NCBI RefSeq assembly: GCF_016429255.1
Contig: NZ_JAELUG010000011.1
Coordinates: forward strand, 22,371-86,370
Direction: 5' to 3'
DNA length: 64,000 nt
Source: Rhizobium sp. ASV8
GTDB taxonomy: Bacteria > Pseudomonadota > Alphaproteobacteria > Rhizobiales > Rhizobiaceae
In this document: one piece after another, positions 42,679 through 50,957 of the stretch
How the letters are laid out: every line of letters begins with the position of its first letter
Numbering within the stretch: position 1 is the stretch's first letter
The notes under the pieces: generated by a model
Told to the model about the DNA's origin: nothing
Database searches by the model: none
Seen by the model: only the letters and a program-made list of their open reading frames with translations
Translations under genes and position numbers: made by a program

Positions 42679-43547
42679 CCATCTACGATATCTTCCTCGC
42701 GCCATTCGCGGATTATGGCTTCATGCGGCGTGCGCTGATTGCCTGTCTCTGCCTCGGCCTCGGTTCCGGCCCGATCGGCGTCTTCCTGATGCTCCGGCGC
42801 ATGAGCCTGATGGGGGATGCCATGAGCCATGCCGTGCTGCCGGGTGCTGCCATCGGCTATCTCATTGCCGGCTCCTTATCGTTGACGGCCATGGGGCTTG
42901 GCGGGCTGGTGGCGGGTCTCTCGGTGGCGCTCCTTTCCGGCCTCGTCAGCCGCATGACCGTACTGCAGGAGGATGCGAGCTTTGCCAGCTTCTACCTGAC
43001 ATCCCTCGCGCTCGGCGTCCTCATCGTCTCGTTGCGCGGCTCCAATATCGATCTGCTGCATGTGCTGTTCGGCACCATTCTGGCGATAGATGCGCCTGCC
43101 CTCTACCAGATCGGCGCGATCACCACCGTCACGCTGCTGGCGCTCGCCATCATCTACCGGCCGCTGGTCATGGAATGCTTCGATCCCGGTTTTCTGCGTG
43201 CCGTCGGCGGCCATGGGCCGATCTATCACTTCCTGTTTCTGCTGCTCGTCGTGCTCAATCTCGTCGCCAGCTTCCAGGCGCTCGGCACGCTGATGGCCGT
43301 AGGACTGATGATGCTACCCGCTGCCGTGGCGCAGCTCTGGTCGCGCAGCCTGCCTGCGATGATGTGGATTGCGACGGGAACGGCGGCGATATCAGGCTAT
43401 GTCGGCCTCATTGCCTCCTATCATCTCGAATTCGCCTCCGGCCCGACCATCATCATCACGGCAAGCCTGATCTATGGCTTCTCCATTCTCTTCGCACCCT
43501 CGGGCCTTGCCCGACGGTTCTTCCCCCGTCCCCATCTCCGGGGCTAA
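42675..43547 (+). CDS. Zinc-type ABC transporter permease
   Basis: A 290-residue permease of the ABC-3 family with about eight membrane segments. It has the family blocks MRRALIACLCLGLGSGPIGVFLMLRRMSLMGDAMSHAVLPGAAIGYL (the D-A-x-S-H-A coupling motif), FGTILAIDAPAL and GTLMAVGLMMLPAAVAQLWS. It forms the homodimeric channel that works with the ATPase and binding protein. It overlaps the ATPase gene by 4 bp. The binding-protein gene follows 19 bp later. Confidence 0.94.
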   Translation: MTIYDIFLAPFADYGFMRRALIACLCLGLGSGPIGVFLMLRRMSLMGDAMSHAVLPGAAIGYLIAGSLSLTAMGLGGLVAGLSVALLSGLVSRMTVLQEDASFASFYLTSLALGVLIVSLRGSNIDLLHVLFGTILAIDAPALYQIGAITTVTLLALAIIYRPLVMECFDPGFLRAVGGHGPIYHFLFLLLVVLNLVASFQALGTLMAVGLMMLPAAVAQLWSRSLPAMMWIATGTAAISGYVGLIASYHLEFASGPTIIITASLIYGFSILFAPSGLARRFFPRPHLRG

Positions 43548-43566
43548 TTCGAACAAGGAGACTCGC

Positions 43567-44469
43567 ATGAACAAACAGAGACTGCTTCTCTCAGCCGCTG
43601 CATCGGCCTTCGTCGCCTTCGGCGTCGCCGGGTCGGCCTCGGCCGAAACGCTCAACGTCGTCGCGTCCTTCACCGTGCTTGCCGATGTCGTCAAGCATGT
43701 CGGCGGCGATCATGTGAAGGTATCGAGCCTGGTAGGCCCGAATGGCGATCCCCATGAGTTCGAGCCGTCCCCTGCCGACGCCAAGACACTGAACGCGGCA
43801 AAGGTCGTCTTCGTCAGCGGCGAAGGTCTCGAGGGATGGATGGATCGGCTGATCACCGCATCGGGTTACAAGGGCACGCCCGTCGTTGCCTCGGACGGCA
43901 TCAATACGCGGACGATGGTCGATGACGGCAAGACGGTCACCGATCCGCATGTGTGGAACAGCCCGGTCAATGTGAAGGTCTGGGTCGCCAATATCGAGAA
44001 GGCGCTTTCCGCGGCAGATCCGGCCGATGCGGCCGACTTCAAGGCCAATGCCGAGCGCTATACCAAGGTGCTGACCGAGCTTGATGCCTATGCACACAGC
44101 AAGTTCGACAAGGTGCCGGACGATCGTCGCAAGGTGCTGACCAGCCATGACGCCTTCGGCTATTTCGGCCGCGAGTATAAGGTGAATTTCCTCGCCCCAC
44201 TTGGCTTTTCGACGGAAACCGAAGCCTCGGCCGCCAAGGTTGCCCAGTTGATCGAGCAGATCAAGACGGAGCATGTGAAGGCCTATTTCTTCGAAAACTC
44301 GAACGATCCGCGCCTCGTCAAACAGGTCGCCAAGGCAACCGGTGCAGAGCCCGGTGGCGAACTTTACGTCGAGTCCCTCTCCAAGGCCAATGGGCCGGCT
44401 TCGACATACGAAAAAATGTTCCGTTATAACGTTGACCAGCTCGCCGCTGCGATGGCGAAGTCGAGCTAA
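43567..44469 (+). CDS. Zinc-type periplasmic binding protein (cluster A-I)
   Basis: A 300-residue binding protein with signal peptide ending ...AGSASA. The metal ligands of the family are seen in GDPHEFEP, DPHVWNSP, TSHDAFGYFGREY and NSNDPRLV: three His and one Asp. A His at the third position (SHDAFGY), rather than Glu, is typical for zinc rather than manganese binders. The charged His-rich loop of ZnuA is absent. Order ATPase-permease-binding protein recalls the troCBA zinc importer of Agrobacterium. AAGGAGACTCGC precedes the ATG. Confidence 0.92.
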   Translation: MNKQRLLLSAAASAFVAFGVAGSASAETLNVVASFTVLADVVKHVGGDHVKVSSLVGPNGDPHEFEPSPADAKTLNAAKVVFVSGEGLEGWMDRLITASGYKGTPVVASDGINTRTMVDDGKTVTDPHVWNSPVNVKVWVANIEKALSAADPADAADFKANAERYTKVLTELDAYAHSKFDKVPDDRRKVLTSHDAFGYFGREYKVNFLAPLGFSTETEASAAKVAQLIEQIKTEHVKAYFFENSNDPRLVKQVAKATGAEPGGELYVESLSKANGPASTYEKMFRYNVDQLAAAMAKSS

Positions 44470-44496
44470 GGCACCAGCCAAGTACATCAACGAAAC

Positions 44497-44530
44497 CGGG
44501 TCGCAGGTATGTTTTGCCTGCGACCCGTTC
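44497..44530 (+). terminator. Terminator of the zinc ABC operon
   Basis: CGGGTCGCAGG (44497-44507) pairs with CCTGCGACCCG (44517-44527) around a 9-nt loop. TTCTACTT follows. It lies 28 bp after the binding-protein stop. Confidence 0.82.
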
Positions 44531-44549
44531 TACTTAAAGCCCCCTCTTC

Positions 44550-44858
44550 TCAAAGAATGAGATCGAAGACCAGCAACCCGGCCAGGCCGCCATCGGTCGA
44601 AGAGACAATCCGCTCGCCGACGGCGACATGCTGCGGATGGACGAGATAGGCATCCCGCGCCTCGGGGCTTTCGAATGTTACGGCAAAACCATCGACGAAG
44701 CCGCCATGCAGGCCTTCGGGCGAGACATTCGGTCCGTATTTCACATCGACAATCCCGGGAATGACCTTTTGCAAACCGGCCACGGCTTCGAACAGTGCCC
44801 TCTTCTCGTCCTGTGTCATGGCGGATTTCAGCCGCAGAAAAACGCAGTGCAGGATCAT
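44550..44858 (-). CDS. Dabb (stress-responsive A/B barrel) protein
   Basis: A 102-residue dimeric alpha+beta barrel protein: MILHCVFLRLKSAMTQDEKRALFEAVAGLQKVIPGI, then VDGFAVTFESPEARDAYLVHPQHVAVG, which is the family signature ending in HPxH. In bacteria Dabb proteins can be stress-induced or act in polyketide and lipid pathways. The ATG at 44858 gives the family start, and upstream frame sequence lacks coding features. It is convergent with the zinc operon. Confidence 0.88.
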   Translation of the reverse strand: MILHCVFLRLKSAMTQDEKRALFEAVAGLQKVIPGIVDVKYGPNVSPEGLHGGFVDGFAVTFESPEARDAYLVHPQHVAVGERIVSSTDGGLAGLLVFDLIL

Positions 44859-45071
44859 GGATAATGTCTCCGTGAATGTCGCTGGCAGCATAGAGGGAAC
44901 GAGCTGGGGGGCAAGACGTCGTGTTGTCACCCCTGTGCTTTTTGCAGATGGCCCGCTCGACATTCGCTACGGACTCGGAACAGATTGCAGGAGGTTGCAA
45001 GCAGCAGCACCCGGGACGCAACGGCTTCTGCAGGCGGGCTTAGCCAGTGTCTGGTCTACCCCGAAACGACG

Positions 45072-45499
45072 ATGAGCGCCAAGATGGCAACAAGCTATAA
45101 CCCTCCGAACGTATGGAAGCCCTTTGGTGCCTTCTCCATGGTGAAGGCTATTGGCGACGGCCAAGTCCTTCATCTGAAGGGTCAGTTTCGCTCGACCACG
45201 ATGGGCAAATCGTCGGAAAGGGCGATATGCGCGTGCAGGTTCAGCAAACGCTCGAAAACATCAGGGCCGTGCTTGACGCCTTCGGCGGCGAGTTGGGCGA
45301 TATCGTGTCACTTACTCAGTATGCGACCGATATCGAAGCCTTCATGGCGGCGGGAGATATCCGCAAGACGTTCTTCTCAGAGCCCTACCCCGTGACGACG
45401 ACTGTGGAGGTCGTGCGCCTCTATCATCCGGATTTGCTGATCGAAATCACCGCAACGGCGGAAATCCCTCGGGCTCGGTTCAAGATACCGGCTGAGTGA
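45072..45499 (+). pseudogene. RidA/YjgF-family gene with a -1 nt frameshift
   Basis: The first 38 codons (MSAKMATSYNPPNVWKPFG ... GDGQVLHLKGQ) are in one frame and the rest (VSLDHDGQIVGKGDMRVQVQQTLENIR ... VEVVRLYHPDLLIEITATAEI) in the next. Both halves belong to one Rid-type enamine/imine deaminase of about 142 residues, with Arg in VVRLYHPD. The break is at 45185-45186, where CAG TTT would be CAG GTTT if one G were present. Either the gene is inactive or the base is a sequencing error. Confidence 0.8.
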
Positions 45500-45524
45500 A
45501 CCACTGAGAGCGACGATTTGTCGA

Positions 45525-46022
45525 TCAGCTGGCGTTGAAGCCGTCGTGATAGTTGACACTTCCCGCAGGCGCGGAGCCATCGATTACCAGCCTCATGAAA
45601 TACTCGGCTGGCACCCCCTCGAACACCAGGCGAGCATCGTTTTCGAAACCGAAGCGCTTGTAGTAGTCGGGCGCCCCGAGAACGACGCAGCCCTTGGCTC
45701 CGGCTTTGGTCAGACGCGCAAGACCTTCCCGTATGAGCGCGCCGCCTGCGCCCTTCCTCTGATAATCCGGCGATACTGAAACCGGACCGAGCCCGTACCA
45801 GCCGCAATTCTTGCCATCGATCGTAACGGGCGAAAAGGCGACGTGTCCGATGATGTCGCCGTGCACCAGCGCCACGAGGGAAATCGTCAGCGCTCCGGCA
45901 TCGCGAAGCGCATCGACGATTTCGGCTTCCGTCTGGCTGCTGTGCTCGATCGATGCGAAGGCCGCTTTTGTCAGGCGACGGATCGCTTCGATGTCCTGCT
46001 GTTCCTCGGGGCGGATTTCCAT
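45525..46022 (-). CDS. GNAT N-acetyltransferase, YhbS-like
   Basis: A 165-residue GNAT protein with the acetyl-CoA pocket VSVSPDYQRKGAGGALIREGL and the adjacent strand CVVLGAPDYYKRFGF, typical of YhbS/YjaB-type enzymes. The N-terminus MEIRPEEQQDIEAIRRLTKAAF matches the family opening. Acceptor unknown. Downstream of rnhA in the same direction, with an 80-bp gap. Confidence 0.87.
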   Translation of the reverse strand: MEIRPEEQQDIEAIRRLTKAAFASIEHSSQTEAEIVDALRDAGALTISLVALVHGDIIGHVAFSPVTIDGKNCGWYGLGPVSVSPDYQRKGAGGALIREGLARLTKAGAKGCVVLGAPDYYKRFGFENDARLVFEGVPAEYFMRLVIDGSAPAGSVNYHDGFNAS

Positions 46023-46101
46023 CCTGTCATCCTGTCGTTCCGGGGTTCAAGATCCGCGGCGCAACCGCGGCCGCGCTTGGCGCCGGGGAGCAAGCCCAAT
46101 C

Positions 46102-46542
46102 CTATTTCCTCTTGAAGGGTTCCATGCCCTTGCGCGCCAACTCGTCGGCACGCTCATTCTCGGGGTGGCCGGCATGGCCCTTGACCCAATGCAGCGTGAC
46201 CTTATGCCTGTTATAGGCTTCGTCCAGCGCCTGCCAGAGCTCTGCATTCTTCACCGGCTTCTTGTCTGATGTCTTCCAGCCGTTCTTCTTCCAGCCAAAG
46301 ATCCATTTGGTGATGCCGTCCTTGACGTAGACGCTGTCCGTATAGAGATCGACCTCGCAAGGGCTCTTCAGGGCACCCAAGGCCGAAATCGCAGCCATCA
46401 ACTCCATACGGTTGTTGGTGGTGTCGGCTTCGCCGCCCGACAATTCCTTCTCCACTTCGCCATAACGAAGCACGGCGCCCCAGCCGCCGGGACCGGGATT
46501 GCCCGAGCAGGCGCCATCGGTGAAAATATCGACGTGCTTCAT
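46102..46542 (-). CDS. rnhA: Ribonuclease HI
   Basis: Degrades RNA in RNA:DNA hybrids. The 146-residue protein keeps the four carboxylates at Asp9 ([15 protein letters not shown]), Glu47 (TTNNRMEL), Asp69 (LYTDSVYV) and Asp133 (NERADELA), plus the His in [10 protein letters not shown]. The basic hybrid-binding handle is present as [16 protein letters not shown]. Its ATG overlaps the thrB stop by 4 bp, so it is the third gene of ispH-thrB-rnhA. Confidence 0.97.
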   Translation of the reverse strand: MKHVDIFTDGACSGNPGPGGWGAVLRYGEVEKELSGGEADTTNNRMELMAAISALGALKSPCEVDLYTDSVYVKDGITKWIFGWKKNGWKTSDKKPVKNAELWQALDEAYNRHKVTLHWVKGHAGHPENERADELARKGMEPFKRK

Positions 46543-47504
46543 GCCTCTAGCCCGTATTCAACGGCAGAAGCGATCTGGCGATGGAAACGCAGCTTGCGCA
46601 GATATTCGATCGGATCCTTCTTGGTGACGAGGGCGCCGGCCGGCGTCGTCAGCCAATCGTAGAGGCGGGTCAGGAAGAAACGCAGTGCCGAGCCGCGAGC
46701 GAGCGTCGGCAGGGCTGCGATCTCGGCCGCACTCATCGGCCTCACGCTCTGGTAGCCCTCCAGCAGCGCCTTGCCCTTGGTGATATTGTAGGCGTGATCC
46801 TTCTCGAAGCACCAGGCATTGAGGCAGATCGAGACGTCGTAAGCGAGCAGATCGTTGCAGGCGAAATAGAAATCGATCAGGCCGGACAACTTGTCACCGA
46901 GGAAGAAGACGTTATCCGGGAAAAGATCGGCATGGATAATGCCCTTCGGCAGATCTTTCGGCCAATGATGCGCGAGGAAATCAAGCTCGCCGCCAATCTC
47001 GTCCTGTAGGCCGGCTTCGACTTCGTCGGCACGCGCCGCGGACTTTTCCCAAAGCGGTTGCCAGCCGTCGACCGAGAGCGCATTCGGTCGCCGAATGTCA
47101 AACCCCTCCCCGGCAATATGCATGGCGGCGAGCGCCTTGCCGACTTCGCGGCAATGATGCGCGTCGGGCTTGCGCAGCCACATGCCCTCAAGGAAGGAAA
47201 TCAGCGCGGCCGGACGGCCGGAGAGATGACCAAGCAACGCGCCGTCACGGCGCGGCAAAGGCAACGGGCAGGAAAGCCCCCGGCTTGCCAGATGCTGCAT
47301 CAGCCCCAGGAAAAACGGCAGGTCACCCTTGTCGACCCGTTTTTCATAAAGCGTCAGGATCAGCGGGTCGCGGGTCGTATGCAGCAGGAAGTTCGAATTC
47401 TCGACGCCCTCGGCAATGCCCTTGTAGGAGAGCAACTCTCCGACCTCATATTCCGTCAGGAACCACTTCAAATCGTCTTCGGTAATATCGGTATAAACGG
47501 CCAC
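46539..47504 (-). CDS. thrB: Homoserine kinase, type II (APH fold)
   Basis: Phosphorylates homoserine for threonine synthesis. The product has 321 residues of the choline/aminoglycoside kinase fold, not the GHMP type of enterics. Active-site blocks are [24 protein letters not shown] (catalytic Asp and Asn) and [18 protein letters not shown] (metal-binding Asp). It ends by overlapping rnhA and starts 33 bp after ispH. Together with thrC at 31 kb the pathway from homoserine to threonine is complete in this window. Confidence 0.95.
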   Translation of the reverse strand: MAVYTDITEDDLKWFLTEYEVGELLSYKGIAEGVENSNFLLHTTRDPLILTLYEKRVDKGDLPFFLGLMQHLASRGLSCPLPLPRRDGALLGHLSGRPAALISFLEGMWLRKPDAHHCREVGKALAAMHIAGEGFDIRRPNALSVDGWQPLWEKSAARADEVEAGLQDEIGGELDFLAHHWPKDLPKGIIHADLFPDNVFFLGDKLSGLIDFYFACNDLLAYDVSICLNAWCFEKDHAYNITKGKALLEGYQSVRPMSAAEIAALPTLARGSALRFFLTRLYDWLTTPAGALVTKKDPIEYLRKLRFHRQIASAVEYGLEA

Positions 47505-47537
47505 AAAACAGTCCTGAACTTGAGCGCCTTGCGGCGG

Positions 47538-48545
47538 CTATTCGCCGTTGACGAAGGCCATATCTGATGTCGTCAGCTCTATACTGCGCAGCTCGCGGTT
47601 GACGAGGAAATTTTCGGTTTCCTTCACAGTTTCCGCAAGTTCCACCACAGCATTATAGCGGGCGCGGAAAGCTTCGATGATCTCGTTGACGATGACTTCT
47701 GGCGCAGATGCACCAGCCGAGAGACCTACGGTTTTGATATCGCCGACATTGTCCCAGTCGATCTCCGAAGCGCGCTGGACAAGGACGGATTTCGTTGCCC
47801 CTGCCCGCAACGCCACTTCGACGAGACGCTTGGAATTGGAGGAATTCGGCGCACCGACGACGATGAAGAGATCGCAGCCCGGAGCTGCTACCTTCACCAC
47901 TTCCTGCCGGTTGGTGGTGGCATAGCAGATCGAATCGGCTGAAGGCGCCGTGAGATTGGGGAAGCGCTCCTGCAGACGAGCGATGACCCCGGCAGTATCG
48001 TCGACCGAAAGGGTAGTCTGCGTGACGAAGCCGAGATTGTCGGGATCGACGGGCTGATAGGCATCCGCGTCTTCTACCGTCTCGATCAGCGACACCGTGC
48101 CTTCCGGAAGCTGACCCATGGTGCCGATCACCTCCGGATGCCCGGCATGGCCGATCAGGACGACATGGCGGCCGAGGCGATTGTGGCGCATCGCCTGCTT
48201 GTGAACCTTGGAAACCAGAGGACACGTCGCATCGAGATAGAAGAGGTTGCGCGCATCGGCATCGGCGGGAACGGATTTCGGCACGCCATGGGCGGAGAAA
48301 ACGACGGGTTGGGCTCGGTGTTCGGCCGGAATCTCGTCCAGCTCCTCAACGAAGATGGCACCCTTGGCTTCCAGACCTTCGACGACATAGCGATTGTGTA
48401 CGATCTCGTGGCGAACATAGACTGGAGCGCCATAGGCCTTCAGCGCCAGCACGACGATCTGGATGGCGCGGTCGACGCCGGCACAGAAGCCGCGCGGTCC
48501 GCAGAGCCGGATGGTCAGATCAGGTTTGGAAACGGCTATGTTCAT
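47538..48545 (-). CDS. ispH: 4-hydroxy-3-methylbut-2-enyl diphosphate reductase
   Basis: Last enzyme of the MEP isoprenoid pathway, a 4Fe-4S protein of 335 residues making IPP and DMAPP. The three cluster cysteines are in [28 protein letters not shown] and [13 protein letters not shown]. Substrate His residues lie in [13 protein letters not shown] and [11 protein letters not shown], and the catalytic Glu in the conserved block around [17 protein letters not shown] precedes ATG 48545. A 15-residue upstream extension is unlikely. It heads the ispH-thrB-rnhA operon. Confidence 0.97.
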   Translation of the reverse strand: MNIAVSKPDLTIRLCGPRGFCAGVDRAIQIVVLALKAYGAPVYVRHEIVHNRYVVEGLEAKGAIFVEELDEIPAEHRAQPVVFSAHGVPKSVPADADARNLFYLDATCPLVSKVHKQAMRHNRLGRHVVLIGHAGHPEVIGTMGQLPEGTVSLIETVEDADAYQPVDPDNLGFVTQTTLSVDDTAGVIARLQERFPNLTAPSADSICYATTNRQEVVKVAAPGCDLFIVVGAPNSSNSKRLVEVALRAGATKSVLVQRASEIDWDNVGDIKTVGLSAGASAPEVIVNEIIEAFRARYNAVVELAETVKETENFLVNRELRSIELTTSDMAFVNGE

Positions 48546-48638
48546 GTCTCTTCCGAAATGCGCGACGATGGCTTGAGCATAGATAGGCACGCCCTGCCGC
48601 CTGCTCTAGCCCAATATTCCATCGAAATGAAGCTATTC

Positions 48639-48753
48639 TAGAGCGTGATGCCGAAAAGTGTAGGCGGCTTTCGGACGACATCACGCTCCACTTGTTTGAT
48701 TCTGGAGCGGATTCGAATTTAGGTCGAACAGGCCCAAAATCATCCGGCTCTAG
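48639..48753. repeat. Copy of dispersed intergenic repeat
   Basis: TAGAGCGTGATG ... CATCACGCTC gives a 10-bp inverted repeat (48641-48650 / 48679-48688) around CCGAAAAGTGTAGGCGGCTTTCGG. The right part has GATTCTGGAGCGGATTCG and ends CCGGCTCTAG. It lies between surf1 and ispH. Confidence 0.7.
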
Positions 48754-48762
48754 TGCATGCCT

Positions 48763-49524
48763 CTATTGCGAGGGTGCATCCGGATGGTGCTTGCGCCACC
48801 AGGAGATCGCGACGATGGCAACCAGCGCCACCGCCAGCCCGTACCAGGTCACCGCATATTGCAGGTGATTGTTCGGCAGATCGATGATGGTGACGCCTCC
48901 CACGGGCAGGCCCGCCGGATTGGGTGTCTTGTCGGCATCGATAAAGAAAGGCAGCACCTTGTCTTTCGGCAGGCCGACACTGGACGCCATGGCATCCAGG
49001 TCCTTCCAGAAGAAGAAATTCTTGGCGAGATCGTTGTCCGGCATGCCATCGGGCTGGCTCGCAAGCTTGGCACGCGCAAGACCGGTAACGCTCTGATCGC
49101 CCGTCAACTGCCCCTGCTTGCGCATCTCCGGCTCTTTGGCCGCAGAGGGTACGAAGCCCCTGTTGATGAAGAGGTAGCGGCCGTCCTCAAGCTGCAGCGG
49201 CGTATAGATGTAAAAGCCGGGCTCATCGCCATAGGTGGCGAGGAAGTGGCGTTCCTTGTTGTTGAGATAACGGCCATGCGTCGTGACGACGCGATATTCG
49301 ATATCGCCGCCGGAAGCAGCCATCGTCTCTATGGCCGAAAGCGGAACCGCAGCCGCATCCTTGCGCGCGGCAATATCGGCGAGCAGACCTTCCTTCCATT
49401 GCAGCCGCTCGACCTGCCAGGTGCCAAGCCCCAGCAGAATGACGAGTGCGACGAGCAGGATCAAAGCCTTGCCGATCTGCCACAAAAAATTGGGACGGCG
49501 AACTGGCGCGGCGGTCTCACTCAC
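48763..49524 (-). CDS. SURF1-family cytochrome oxidase assembly protein
   Basis: A 253-residue membrane protein with one helix at each end and a periplasmic domain between, as in all SURF1 proteins. The N-terminal helix block is GLGTWQVERLQWKEGL. The middle has NNKERHFLATYGDEPGFYIYTPLQLEDGRYLFINRGFVP. The end is NNHLQYAVTWYGLAVALVAIVAISWW. It helps insert heme a into subunit I. The preferred start is GTG 49524 (MSETAAPVRRPNFLW), overlapping the DUF983 stop; ATG 49548 is the alternative. The cox genes are 2.4 kb away. Confidence 0.92.
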   Translation of the reverse strand: MSETAAPVRRPNFLWQIGKALILLVALVILLGLGTWQVERLQWKEGLLADIAARKDAAAVPLSAIETMAASGGDIEYRVVTTHGRYLNNKERHFLATYGDEPGFYIYTPLQLEDGRYLFINRGFVPSAAKEPEMRKQGQLTGDQSVTGLARAKLASQPDGMPDNDLAKNFFFWKDLDAMASSVGLPKDKVLPFFIDADKTPNPAGLPVGGVTIIDLPNNHLQYAVTWYGLAVALVAIVAISWWRKHHPDAPSQ

Positions 49525-49936
49525 CACTGATGCGCCCCTCGCTGGCATTGTTGCGATACTGCAGCGCGATCAGAATACCCTTGCACCAGCGCAGGGACAG
49601 CAGCGACAGAATGATGGTCAACGGCGCAAACAGCACTATGTAGACCCAGACCGGCGGCGCGTAATTGACCTGCATCCACAGAACCAGGCCGATGACGATG
49701 AAGCCGACGATCAGGATGACGAAGACCGCGGGGCCGTCGCCCGCATCGGCAAAGGCATAGTCTAGATCGCAAGCGGAGCAGCGCGGCTTGACCGACAATA
49801 GCCCGTTGAAGAGCTTGCCGTGACCACAGCGCGGACAACACCCCTTAAAACCGACCTTGAAAGGATCGACGGGTGCGAAGAGAGCGCCATCGTCATGCGG
49901 TGCGCCAGTGGGGCTTTTGTCTTGCTCTGAGTTCAA
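49517..49936 (-). CDS. DUF983 zinc-ribbon membrane protein
   Basis: A 139-residue protein of the DUF983 family. The N-terminal zinc ribbon is GCCPRCGHGKLFNGLLSVKPRCSACDLDY, then two membrane segments (FVILIVGFIVIGLVLWM and VYIVLFAPLTIILSLL). In rhizobia it sits between ctaE and surf1, which suggests a role in oxidase assembly. No ATG fits. TTG 49936 gives a normal-sized N-terminus, and longer versions would read through a dispersed repeat. The stop overlaps the surf1 start. Confidence 0.82.
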   Translation of the reverse strand: MNSEQDKSPTGAPHDDGALFAPVDPFKVGFKGCCPRCGHGKLFNGLLSVKPRCSACDLDYAFADAGDGPAVFVILIVGFIVIGLVLWMQVNYAPPVWVYIVLFAPLTIILSLLSLRWCKGILIALQYRNNASEGRISGE

Positions 49937-49950
49937 AATACGGTCTCGGC

Positions 49951-50040
49951 TAGAGCATTTCCAGGAAAAGTGCGCAGCGGTTTTCCGTTCGGAATGCGTA
50001 AAAAACAAAGAGATAGAGCATTTTCGCGATTCAAAAAAAC
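49951..50040. repeat. Well-preserved copy of dispersed intergenic repeat
   Basis: Block order TAGAGCATTTCCAGGAAAAG, TGCGCAGCGGTTTTCCG, TTCGGAATGCGTAAAAAACAAAGAG, ATAGAGCATTTTCG. It starts 15 bp upstream of the DUF983 start codon and probably contains or replaces part of that promoter. Confidence 0.78.
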
Positions 50041-50184
50041 GTAAACGCTCCGGCCTGCCATTGCTGGCGAGAATTTCGATCTCGCCCCTGTCATAATCAG
50101 TAGCTGCGATGCACTCATTCGTCCAATCGAAAAGCTCGCACATCGTTGCATCCCGGCTGAAGCACCCACAGGAGGGTTCGTCTT

Positions 50185-50832
50185 TTGGAACATAGTGATG
50201 GCATCGCCAAGGGCCGCATCGTCATCCTCAACGGTGCGCCACGGTCGGGAAAATCAAGCATCGTCGAAGCCATCCAGGCGGGATTCGACGGCGTGTGGGT
50301 CAATCTCGGTGTCGACGCCTATGTGCGACACGTCACGCCTGAGCGCTATCGGCCGGGCATCGGCCTGCGCCCCGGCGGCGAGCGGCCCGATCTCGAGCCG
50401 TTGGTTCCGCGCTTTTATGCCGCACTCTACGCTTCGATCGCCGCTCATAGCCGTCTTGGTTTCAATGTCGTCGCCGAGTTCGGACATCATGACGCCTATT
50501 CGCGCCCGCTCGGCATCCTCCGCGATTGCGCGAGGCAGCTGGCAGGATTGCCCGCTTTGTTCGTCGGCGTACGCTGCTCGCTCAATGTCGTAATGCAACG
50601 CCGGCTCGCGGAAGGACCGGAAAGGCAAGGCAGCTATGTTGCCGTTGAAGCCGGCAAGCCGATCCCTGCGCCGGTCATCGCCTGGCAAGAACATGTGCAC
50701 CGGCCCGGCATCTATGATTTGGAAGTCGACACCGCATCGAAGAACCCGCAGGAATGCGCCAAGGAGATCCGGCAGATGCTTACGCACGGCATTCCACACC
50801 CGTCGGCATTTGAGCGCCTCGCCGCCAGCTGA
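50185..50832 (+). CDS. Chloramphenicol phosphotransferase-like P-loop kinase
   Basis: A 215-residue P-loop protein of the CPT family. Walker A is GAPRSGKSS at 17-25, the catalytic-type Asp is in NLGVDAYV, and the lid region has RCSLNVVMQRRLAEGPERQGSY. CPT of Streptomyces phosphorylates chloramphenicol, but most family members act on unknown small molecules, and resistance should not be assumed. The start is TTG 50185 with ACAGGAGGG 8 nt upstream. It lies between surf1-DUF983 and the cox cluster. Confidence 0.83.
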   Translation: MEHSDGIAKGRIVILNGAPRSGKSSIVEAIQAGFDGVWVNLGVDAYVRHVTPERYRPGIGLRPGGERPDLEPLVPRFYAALYASIAAHSRLGFNVVAEFGHHDAYSRPLGILRDCARQLAGLPALFVGVRCSLNVVMQRRLAEGPERQGSYVAVEAGKPIPAPVIAWQEHVHRPGIYDLEVDTASKNPQECAKEIRQMLTHGIPHPSAFERLAAS

Positions 50833-50860
50833 AAAGACGTCGTGACGACCGCTGGCTACC

Positions 50861-50905
50861 GCACGCCGCCAAAGTGTTCAGCGGTTTTGCGACACGACAT
50901 GCGTA
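50861..50905. repeat. Fragment of dispersed intergenic repeat
   Basis: CGCCAAAGTGTTCAGCGGTTTTGCGACACGACATGCG matches the AAGTGT-GCGGTTTTGCG-GACATGCG core of the other copies. It follows the CPT-like gene. Confidence 0.55.
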
Positions 50906-50957
50906 AGACCAGAGGCCCAAGGCCCAGGAAGCGAAGCTGAGAGATCGCCGCCGCGCT

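Noticed and set aside
50185..50832. Chloramphenicol resistance gene
   Set aside because: Only the fold and P-loop match. Most family members are not resistance enzymes, and no resistance context is seen.
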